This document shows positions 25,918 to 34,200 of a stretch of DNA of 64,000 nucleotides, one piece after another. Origin of the DNA: JANQOH01 sp965201115 (lineage in GTDB: Bacteria; Pseudomonadota; Alphaproteobacteria; UBA7887). The notes beneath the pieces are model-generated. The model was given only the letters and a program-made list of their open reading frames with translations. It did not search any database and was not told the DNA's origin. Positions within the stretch are counted from its first letter, which is position 1; each line of letters opens with the position of its first letter. A program made the position numbers and the translations under genes. The DNA lies in NCBI GenBank assembly GCA_965201115.1, contig OZ241745.1:1922001-1986000 (forward strand), written 5' to 3'.

Positions 25918-26911
25918 CGCCCGGCCGGACCGATCCCGGCTCATCGAGGCTGAGCGGATTTCAATGGCTCAATCGGAAAAATCGTATGTACATGGGCCGC
26001 ATTTTTCGCTTGGCGGCTTCGGGCGCCGCCGCGCCGAAGGCGCGGACTTCCCGCCCCGCGCGGCGCCCGCCGGGGAAGGCGCAACCCCGCCGAAGGCGGG
26101 GCCCGGGACCGCGGGCATCCTGCCCGCACGTTCCCGCCCGCCGCGGCATTGCCGGGAAGGCGCGGGCGCCAGGCCCCGAGCCCCGCGGATCCCCGCAATG
26201 CCCCGCAACGGCGCCCGCGCGAGCTTCCCGGGTGCGCGGGCGTCCCCGCCCGCACGTTGCCGACCCGCGCGGCGCCCGCCGGGAAAGGCGCAACCCCGCC
26301 GAAGGCGGGGCCCGGGACCGCGGGCATCCTGCCCGCACGTTCCCGCCCGCCGCGGCATTGCCGGGAAGGCGCGAGCGCCAAGCCCCGAGCCCTGCGGATC
26401 CCCGCAATGCCCCGCAACGGCGCCCGCGCGAGCTTCCTGGGTGCGCGGGCGTCCCCGCCCGCACGTTGCCGACCCGCGCGCCGCCCGCCGGGAGAGGCGC
26501 AACCCCGCCGAAGGCGGGGCCCGGGACCGCGGGCTTCCAGCCCGCACGTTCCCGCCCGCCGCGGCGTCGGCGGGAAGGCGCGAGCGCCAGGCAGCGCAGC
26601 TCCGCAACCGCGCGAGCCCCGCAGAGTCCCGCGGATCCCCGCAATGCCCGGCAACGGCGCGCTTCCTGGGTGCGCGGGCGTCCCCGCCCGCACGTCGGCG
26701 ACCCGCGCGGCGCCCGCCGGGAGAGGCGCAACCCCGCCGAAGGCGGGGCCTGGGTGCGCGGGCGTCTCGCCCGCACGTTTCCCCCCGCCGCGGCGTCGCC
26801 GGGAAGGGCGCGGCGCGCTTTCTGGGTGCGCGGGCGTCCCGCCCGCACGTCGGCGCCCCGCGCGATGCCGGCGATCCCCGGGGGCGCCTTCGTTCGGCGC
26901 CATGTGCTATA
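25918..26911. repeat. Block 1 of ~210-230 bp GC-rich repeats
   Basis: Between rho and the first Rpn gene are about four head-to-tail units with a period near 208-230 bases (junctions near 26229, 26437, 26667 and 26820). Each unit carries a tight hairpin (CCCCGCC-GAA-GGCGGGG) and a second palindrome around CGCGGGCATCCTGCCCGC. The units contain few stop codons in any frame, so long apparent reading frames cross them; I regard these as non-coding. Function is unknown; REP/BIME-like structure is the best description. Confidence 0.8.
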
Positions 26912-26913
26912 AT
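26908..26913 (+). promoter_or_regulatory. -10 element (TATAAT) at Rpn copy 1
   Basis: A consensus TATAAT ends seven bases before the ATG at 26921. A start site about seven bases after it would make the mRNA leaderless from 26921. No good -35 is visible. The identical arrangement occurs at copy 2. Confidence 0.45.
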
Positions 26914-26920
26914 GGCCGTC

Positions 26921-28051
26921 ATGCGCGAAATACACGATGCAAGCTTTAAACTGTTTTTCGAGCATCAGCGGGCGGTCGCCGACCTGCTCGGGGGTTTCAT
27001 GCGGCAGGCAATGGGCCCGGAGTTCGATGTCTCGCGCCTCGACCTCGCCAGCCTCGAACCGGCGCCGGCGGAGTACGTGGACGAGAATCTGCGGCAGACG
27101 CGGGGCGACCGCGTGTGGCGGCTGCGCTACCGCGCCGCCGACGGCGCGACCGGCTGGGTGTATCTGCTGGTCATGCTCGAGTTTCAGTCGCAGGTCGACC
27201 TGGACATGGCGGTGCGCGTGTATGCGTACACGGCTCAGTTGTATTCGCGGCTTCGCCGGGACGACCGGAAGAACCGGCGCGCGGGACCGCTTCCGCCGGT
27301 TTTGCCGATTGTCGTTTACAACGGTCGTGCGCGTTGGTCTGCGTCGCGGGAGGTTCGCGACGAGATAGCGCCTGCGGGGGCTGCGCTTGAGCGTTTTCAG
27401 CCCCGGCAGGGTTACCTGCTGCTCGATGTTCATCGTCTGCGTCCGGAGGATTTGCCTGCGGGCAACGTTGTGTCGGCGCGCTTCGCGCTTGAGCACGGCG
27501 ATCCGGAGTCTGTGCCGGCGGTTGTCTCGGCGTTGCGTCGGTTGCTTTCGGGTCCGGAGCATGCGAGTTTGCGCCGTGCGTTCGGGGCGACGCTTCGGCA
27601 CATGCTGGAGGCGAACCGGTTCGGGGCTTCGGACGGCGCGCTGGCTGCGCGTTTGAGGCGGGTCGGGGATTTGGAGGATTTGGGGGCCATGGAATCGTTG
27701 TTTGCGGAACGGCTCGACAGTTTGCTTGCCGAGCGCGAGGCGCGCAGCGAGGCGCGCGGCGAGGCGCGCGGCCTTGAGCTTGGCGAGGCGCGCGGTTTGG
27801 AGCGCGGCGAGGCGCGTGGGCTTGAGCGAGGCGCATCGCGCGAACGGGCGCGGGGTCTTGAGCGCGAGCGTGCGCTTCTGGCGCGGCTTGCGGACCGCAA
27901 GTTCGGGGCGGACACGGCTTCGCGCTTGGCGGCCGCGGTCGCGGGCGTGGACGATCCGGACCGGCTCGAGGAGGTGGGCGACGCGGTGATCGTGTGCGCG
28001 AGCGGCGACGCGCTGCTGGCGCGCGCCGAGGAGATCGCCCGCCGCCACTGA
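26921..28051 (+). CDS. Rpn-family recombination-promoting nuclease, copy 1
   Basis: 376-residue PD-(D/E)XK-type protein of the Rpn/'putative transposase' family. The start is ATG 26921 (MREIHDASFKLFFEH); an ATG at 26912 overlaps the TATAAT and is less likely. The nuclease core shows RGDRVWRLRY then VYLLVMLEFQSQ, where E87 and Q89 fit the E-x-Q catalytic pattern. After about residue 265 it becomes a charged coiled coil with eight-residue repeats of the ARGLERGE type. Base composition is less G/C-biased at third positions than in the neighbours, suggesting transfer. Family members cut DNA and raise RecA-independent recombination. A nearly identical copy lies 1.4 kb downstream. Confidence 0.85.
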   Translation: MREIHDASFKLFFEHQRAVADLLGGFMRQAMGPEFDVSRLDLASLEPAPAEYVDENLRQTRGDRVWRLRYRAADGATGWVYLLVMLEFQSQVDLDMAVRVYAYTAQLYSRLRRDDRKNRRAGPLPPVLPIVVYNGRARWSASREVRDEIAPAGAALERFQPRQGYLLLDVHRLRPEDLPAGNVVSARFALEHGDPESVPAVVSALRRLLSGPEHASLRRAFGATLRHMLEANRFGASDGALAARLRRVGDLEDLGAMESLFAERLDSLLAEREARSEARGEARGLELGEARGLERGEARGLERGASRERARGLERERALLARLADRKFGADTASRLAAAVAGVDDPDRLEEVGDAVIVCASGDALLARAEEIARRH

Positions 28052-29417
28052 CCGCGCGCTTCCTGGGTGCGCGGGCGTCTCGCCCGCACGTTGGCGACCC
28101 GCGCGGCGCCCGCCGGGGAAGGCGCAACCCCGCCGAAGGCGGGGCCCGGGACCGCGGGCATCCTGCCCGCACGTTCCCGCCCGCCGCGGCATTGCCGGGA
28201 AGGGCGCGGTCGTTACGCCCCTCCCGCCAATGATTCGGAGCTGTCGAGCCCCGCGGATCCCCGCAATGCCCCGCGCGGCGCCCCGCCCGCTCGGGCGCGC
28301 TTCCTGGGTGCGCGGGGGTCTCGCCCGCACGTCGCCGCCCCGCGCGGCGCTCGCCGGGGAAGGCGCAACCCCGCCGAAGGCGGGGCCCGGGACCGTGGGC
28401 ATCCTGCCCGCACGTTCCCGCAAGGCGCGGCATTGCCGGGAAGGGCGCAGTCATTGCGCCCCTCCCGCCAACGATCGGAACTGTCGAGACGTGCGGGCGA
28501 GACGCCCGCGCACCCGGGCGGTCCGCGCCTGCGGCGCGTTTGCGGGCGGCGCGCGCTTCCCGGGACCGCGGGCGTCTCGACAGCCCCGAGCCCCGCGGAT
28601 CCCCGCAATGCCCCGCAATGGCGCCCGCGCGCGCTTCTTGGGTGCGCGGGCGTCTCGCCCGCACGTTGGCGACCCGCGCGGCGCCCGCCGGGGGAGGCGC
28701 AACCCCGCCGAAGGCGGGGCCCGGGACCGCGGGCATCCTGCCCGCACGTTCCCGCAAGGCGCGGCATTGCCGGGAAGGGCGCGGTCGTTGCGCCCCTCCC
28801 GCCAATGATTCGGAGCTGTCGAGCCCCGCGGATCCCCGCAATGCCCCGCCCGCTCGGGTGCGCTTCCTGGGTGCGCGGGGGTCTCGCCCGCACGTTGACG
28901 ACCCGCGCGGCGCCCGCCGGGGAAGGCGCAACCCCGCCGAAGGCGGGGCCCGGGACCGCGGGCATCCTGCCCGCACGTTCCCGCGCGCCGCGGCGTTGTC
29001 GGGAAGGGCGCGGTCGTTACGCCCCTCCCGCCAATGATTCGGAGCTGTCGAGCCCCGCGGATCCCCGCAACGGCGCCCCGCCCGCTCGGGCGCGCTTCCT
29101 GGGTGCGCGGGGGTCTCGCCCGCACGTTGGCGACCCGCGCGGCGCTCGCCGGGGAAGGCGCAACCCCGCCGAAGGCGGGGCCCGGGACCGCGGGCTTCCA
29201 GCCCGCACGTTCCCGCCCGCCGCGGCGTTGCCGGGAAGGGCGCGGTCGTTACGCCCCTCCCGCCAATGATTCGGAGCTGTCGAGCCCCGCGGATCCCCGC
29301 AACGGCGTCTCTGCCTGCTCGGGCGCGCTTTCTGGGTGTGCGGGCGTCCCGCCCGCACGTCGGCGCCCCGCGCGATGCCGGCGATCCCCGGGGGCGCCTT
29401 CGTTCGGCGCCATGTGC
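28052..29417. repeat. Block 2 of ~230 bp repeats between the two Rpn genes
   Basis: About six units (junctions near 28063, 28305, 28638, 28867, 29099 and 29331), period about 230 bases, with one fragment in inverted orientation near 28485-28515. A CCGCCAATGATTCGGAGCTG segment recurs in most units here but not in block 1. The final ~105 bases before copy 2 (from about 29325) are the same as the stretch before copy 1 (from about 26814), so the repeat end travelled with the gene. No supportable coding region. Confidence 0.8.
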
Positions 29418-29423
29418 TATAAT
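29418..29423 (+). promoter_or_regulatory. -10 element (TATAAT) at Rpn copy 2
   Basis: Same placement as at copy 1: TATAAT ends seven bases before the ATG at 29431, again pointing to a leaderless transcript. Conservation of the context in both copies reflects recent duplication as much as selection. Confidence 0.45.
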
Positions 29424-29430
29424 GGCCGCC

Positions 29431-30573
29431 ATGCGCGAGATACACGATGCGAGCTTTAAACTGTTTTTCGAGCATGAGCGGGCGATCGCCGACCTGCTCG
29501 GAGGGTTCATGCGGCAAGCGATGGGCCCGGAGTTCGATGTCTCCCGCCTCGACCTCGCCAGCCTCGAACCGGCGCCGGCGGAGTACGTGGACGAGGATCT
29601 GCGGCAGACGCGGGGCGACCGCGTGTGGCGGCTGCGCTACCGCGCCGCCGACGGCACGACCGGCTGGGTGTATCTGCTGGTCATGCTCGAGTTTCAGTCG
29701 CAGGTCGACCTGGACATGGCGGTGCGCGTGTATGCGTACACGGCTCAGTTGTATTCGCGGCTTCGCCGGGACGACCGGCAGAACCGGCGCGCGGGTCCGC
29801 TTCCGCCGGTTTTGCCGATTGTCGTTTACAACGGTCGTGCGCGTTGGTCTGCGTCGCGGGAGGTTCGCGACGAGATAGCGCCCGCGGGGGCTGCGCTGGA
29901 GCGTTTTCAGCCCCGGCAGGGTTACCTGCTGCTCGATGTTCATCGTCTGCGTCCGGAGGATTTGCCCGCGGGCAACGTTGTGTCGGCGCGTTTCGCGCTT
30001 GAGCACGGCGATCCGGAGTCTGTGCCGGCGGTTGTCTCGGCGTTGCGTCGGTTGCTTTCGGGTCCGGAGCATGCGAGTTTGCGCCGTGCTTTCGGGGCGA
30101 CGCTTCGGCACATGCTTGAGGCGAACCGGTTCGGGGCTTCGGACGGCGCGCTGGCGGCGCGTTTGAGGCAGGTCGGGGACTTGGAGGATTTGGGGGCTAT
30201 GGAATCGTTGTTTGCGGAACGGCTCGACAGTTTGCTTGCCGAGCGCGAGGCGCGCAGCGAGGCGCTTGGCGAGGCGCGGGGTCTTGAGCTTGGCGAGGCG
30301 CGCGGTCTGGAGCTTGGCGAGGCGCGCGGCTTGGAGCGCGGCGAGGCGCGTGGGCTTGAGCGTGGCGTAGCGCGCGGCCTTGAGCGCGAGCGTGCGCTTC
30401 TGGCGCGGCAGGCGGGCCGCAAGTTCGGGGCGGCGGCGGCTTCGCGTCTGGCGGCCGCGGTAGCGGGCGTGGACGATCCGGACCGGCTCGAGGAGGTCGG
30501 CGACGCGGTGATCGTATGCGCGAGCGCCGCCGAGTTTCTGGCGCGCGCCAAGGAGATCGCCCGCCGCCACTGA
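29431..30573 (+). CDS. Rpn-family recombination-promoting nuclease, copy 2
   Basis: 380-residue near-duplicate of the gene at 26921. In the first ~265 residues I see only a handful of substitutions (for example Q to E, V to I, N to D, A to T, K to Q). The C-terminal coiled coil differs more: it has extra ARGLELGE/ARGLERGE units, accounting for the four-residue length gain, and a different tail (AAEFLARAKEIARRH). The catalytic E-x-Q of LEFQSQ is intact, so both copies could be active. Flanked on both sides by the same repeat family. Confidence 0.85.
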   Translation: MREIHDASFKLFFEHERAIADLLGGFMRQAMGPEFDVSRLDLASLEPAPAEYVDEDLRQTRGDRVWRLRYRAADGTTGWVYLLVMLEFQSQVDLDMAVRVYAYTAQLYSRLRRDDRQNRRAGPLPPVLPIVVYNGRARWSASREVRDEIAPAGAALERFQPRQGYLLLDVHRLRPEDLPAGNVVSARFALEHGDPESVPAVVSALRRLLSGPEHASLRRAFGATLRHMLEANRFGASDGALAARLRQVGDLEDLGAMESLFAERLDSLLAEREARSEALGEARGLELGEARGLELGEARGLERGEARGLERGVARGLERERALLARQAGRKFGAAAASRLAAAVAGVDDPDRLEEVGDAVIVCASAAEFLARAKEIARRH

Positions 30574-31052
30574 CCGCGCGCTTCCTGGGTGCGCGGGCGT
30601 CTCGCCCGCGCGTTGGCGACCCGCGCGGCGCCCGCCGGGAAAGGCGCAACCCCGCCGAAGGCGGGGCCCGGGACCGCGGGCATCCTGCCTGCACGTTCCC
30701 GCGCGCCGCGGCATTGCCGGGAAGGGCGCAGTCATTGCGCCCCTCCCGCCGATGATTCGGAGCTGTCGAGCCCCGCGGATCCCCGCAATGCCCCGCAACG
30801 GCGCCCGCCGGGAGAGGCGCAACCCCGCCGAAGGCGGGGCCTGGGTGCGCGGGCGTCTCGCCCGTACGTTCCCGCGCGCCGCGGCATTGCCGGGAAGGCG
30901 CGAGCGCCAAGCCGCGCAGCTTCGCAACCGCACGTTCCCGCGCGTCGCGATGCCGCCGGGGAAGGCGCGGTCATCGCGCCCCGCCCACCAGCGTCAATGA
31001 TCGTCGAGACGCGCGGGCGAGACGCCCACGCACCCGGGAAGCGCGCCGCGCC
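30574..31052. repeat. Block 3 of GC-rich repeats ending in an inverted arm
   Basis: About two units after Rpn copy 2. The block opens with GCGCGCTTCCTGGGTGCGCG (30578 onward) and closes near 31010-31050 with the inverted counterpart (GCGGGCGAGACGCCCACGCA then CCCGGGAAGCGCGCC), so the whole ~470 bases is bounded by inverted repeats. No gene is seen. It lies directly upstream of the autotransporter promoter. Confidence 0.7.
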
Positions 31053-31061
31053 CCGAGGCGT

Positions 31062-31090
31062 TTGCGCCCGCGCGCCGCGTGTGGTATATT
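31062..31090 (+). promoter_or_regulatory. Candidate promoter of the autotransporter
   Basis: TTGCGC (31062-31067), 17 bases, then TATATT (31085-31090). A transcript from here would carry both possible start codons (31136 and 31229) and the poly-C run between them. Confidence 0.45.
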
Positions 31091-31200
31091 GGCGACATCC
31101 GCGTGGCACCCATTTCCGCCGAGGAGCGCTCCGTCATGACAATGCCCCGTCCGTACCGAGGGTTTGCGCCCGCGCCGGCGCATAACGGCACGCAAATAAT

Positions 31201-31210
31201 CCCCCCCCCC
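31201..31210 (+). repeat. Poly-C tract (C10) at the autotransporter start
   Basis: Ten consecutive C residues lie 18 bases before the ATG at 31229 and in frame behind an alternative ATG at 31136 that has a good GAGGAG ribosome site. Slippage would change the frame from 31136 or the spacing before 31229. Such runs are typical contingency loci for surface proteins. With one C fewer, the upstream frame would stop at a TGA overlapping the 31229 ATG. Confidence 0.7.
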
Positions 31211-31228
31211 GCGCGGGAGGGGCGCGCC

Positions 31229-34200
31229 ATGAGCGTCCGGGCGCTTGCGCCGGGGCTGCTGCTCGCGCTCGTCTTGTGGGCCGGGGAGGCGGCGGCGCAA
31301 GACGCGTGCCGGGGCGGCGCGCACACCGGCAGCACGAGCATCTCCTGCACCGAAGTCGCTGGCAGCAACGCCCACATCGTCGTCGATCCGGGAAGCGTCA
31401 ACATCCCGCGCATCCATGCCGACCACCGCGGCTCCGGCGACATTACCGTCCGCATGAAGGCCGGCGCCCTCGCCGGGTCGGGCGGCAACAGCATTTTGGC
31501 CGAAAGACGCGGGTCGGGCGCCGCCTCCATCGAGGTGTCGGGCGGCTCCCTCACCAATGATGTCTTCATCACCACCGGCAACACGGCGACGGGCAATGTC
31601 TCTATCGGCATGAGCGGAGGCTCCCTCTCCGGCCGTCTCAACATCAACAGAAACGGCGGGACGGGCAATGGCCGCATCGCCGTCTCCGGCGACGCCACGA
31701 TCAGGCAGACGCAGAATGCACAATTCGGCGTCGGCGTCGTCAGCAACGGGCTTGGCGACGAGCTCTCCATCCGCATGGAGGGCGGCTCGGTCGAGGCGAC
31801 GGGGGCAGACAGCGCCGGCTTCTTTCTCCGATCCAACAACAACGCGGCGGCGGCGGCCGCCATGACCGCCGTCATCGAAGGCGGCTCGGTTCGCACGCGG
31901 GGAAGCGGCTCGTCCGGGGTTTGGTTGACGAGTAGCAGCGGGAGCCGCGACGCCTCCTTCCGCATGACGGGCGGCTCCATCGTGACGGAGGCCGACAATA
32001 GCCGCGGCGTCTACTTCCACTTGCCCGTATTCGCGACCGGGCAGACGGCTTCCTTCCGCATGACGGGCGGCTCCATCGTGTCGGAGGGGCTGGGCTCCCA
32101 CGGCCTTTCCGCGCTCACCGTAAACCTCGGCTCCGTTGACGCGATGACGAGCGCGGGGGCGACGATCGCGGCGCCGTTCGCCGTCGGAATGGATGCGCGC
32201 CTGACGCAGGACGCGAGCGCGACGGGGCGCCTCGTCTTCGCGCATGGGGGCGCGGTCGAGGCGCGGGATGTCGGCGTTCTCGCGTGGGCGCGGCGATCAA
32301 GCGGCCACACGATGGGCGCCACTCCGCCGTCGCCGACGGACGACGCGGCGCGGACGACGCCGATGATCCACGTGACATCGAGCGGAGACATCACGGTCGG
32401 CGCGCCGGTGACGGAGGCCTTCATCCGGGCCAGGATTACGGGCGAAGACGGGACGCTGTCGACCGCCGAGCAGGCCGTGCTTACGGCGATAACGGATAAC
32501 GATTCGAGCGCGCTGACGACGGCGCTGGCGGCGCTTCCGGCTTCTTACGACGACGCCTGGAAGGCGGAGGCGGAGGATCTCCGGCGCAAGCGCGCCGCGG
32601 CGACCGCCGCGGCGACCGGCAACGGCCCGCTGGCGCACGCGGCGGCGGAGGAAATACTGGGGCTTTCGCGCGCGGGCGTGCGCGCCTACGCGCTCTCCCA
32701 CACCGCGATCGTCGATCACGTCCGCGCCGGCAACGCGCTCTCGACGGAGGAGCGCGCGGCGCTAACGGCCGTGTTGACGGGCGACAGCAGCGGGCTGGAG
32801 ACGGCGCTGACCGCCCTGACCGGCGCGACCTACACGGCGGCGTGGAAGAACACAGTCCGGCAACACGCGGCGACCTACAACGCCGGCGATATCCAGGTGG
32901 ACATCACAGGCGGCTCCATTGACGCCGAGGGGAACGGCGTGGAGGCGCTTTACGCGGTTCCGCACGACAGCAACGGCAAGATCGCGGTGACGGTTTCCGC
33001 CGGCGCGCGGGTGACGGGCGGCGCGCACGGGCTCCACGTCCGCGGCGCGGGCGCCGGGACGGGAGGCCTCCGCGCCCAGAGCGTGACCGTGAACGGACGG
33101 GCGATGGGCGGGACCGGCGCGGGCGTACATATGTTCGGCGGCGGCGCGGTTACGGTGGGCGCGGGCGGCGAAGTGAGCGCAACGTCGGGCGTCGCCATCC
33201 TCGGCGACGGCGGCGGCGCTCTGACGACCGCCGTTTCGGGCACGGTCACGGGCGATATCCGCGTCGATGGCGGCGGCTCGTTGACGGCGAACGTCATGGC
33301 CGGCGGCGTCGTGACAGGCACGATACACAACCCGCAAACCGCGCTTGCGGTCGCGGGCAGCATCGGGCGCATTCTTTACTCCAGCGGCGGGACGGTGACG
33401 GTGTCCGGGAGCGGAACGCTGACCGGCGTCGAGGGCGTGGCCATCGAGAGCGCGGCGGGCGCGCTGACGGTCACGGTGAACGACGGGATCCGCGTCGAGG
33501 GCGATGTCAAATCGGGCGGGACGCTGTCGGCGACCGTCAATGCCGGCGGCGTCGTGACAGGCACGATACACAACCCGCAGGGGTCGTTCACGGTTTCGGG
33601 CAGCGTCGGGCGCGTTCTGTATGCCTCGGGCGGGACGGTAACGGTCGCCGGCGGCGGGACACTGACCGGCGTCGAGGGCGTGGCCGCCGAAAGCACGGCC
33701 GGCGCGCTGACCGTCACTGTCCGGGACGAAGGGCGCGTCGAGGGCGACGTCAAATCGGGCGGGACGCTAATGGCGACCGTCGAGGCCGGCGGCGTGGTTA
33801 CGGGGACGATACACGACCCGCAGGCGTCGTTCACGGTTTCGGGCAGCGTCGGGCGCGTTCTCTACGCCTCGGGCGGTACGGTAACGGTTGCCGGGGGCGC
33901 GAAGCTGACCGGCGTCTCCGGCACGGCCATCGAGAGCACGGCGGGGGCGCTGACGGTCACGGTCCAAAACCGGGGCCGCGTCGAGGCCGACATCGAGTCG
34001 GGCGGGACGCTGATGGTTACCGTCGACGACGGCGGCGTCGTGACGGGGACGATAGAGGACCCGCAGGCGTCGTTCACGGTCGGGAGCGGGGCGCGCATCG
34101 GGCGCATTCTTTACACCGGCAGCAGCGGCGGGACGGTAACGGTGTCCGGGGGCGGAACGCTGACGGGGGTCGAGGGCGTGGCCGCCGAGAGCACGGACTC

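Noticed and set aside
23179..25944. 921-residue frame joining the M20 amidohydrolase to an antisense copy of rho.
   Set aside because: Homology to M20 begins at the ATG at 24375 with its own ribosome site; the rest is antisense to rho.
25961..28423. 820-residue frame on the minus strand through the repeat blocks and antisense to Rpn copy 1 (and similar long frames at 27171-30933 and 28067-29269).
   Set aside because: They arise because the GC-rich repeats have few stop codons; the products are low-complexity Arg/Gly/Pro/Ala text repeated with the DNA period and run antisense to a real gene.
26029..31050. CRISPR array in the repeat region.
   Set aside because: Units are ~210-240 bases, similar throughout, without short repeats separated by unique 30-40-base spacers, and no cas genes are present.
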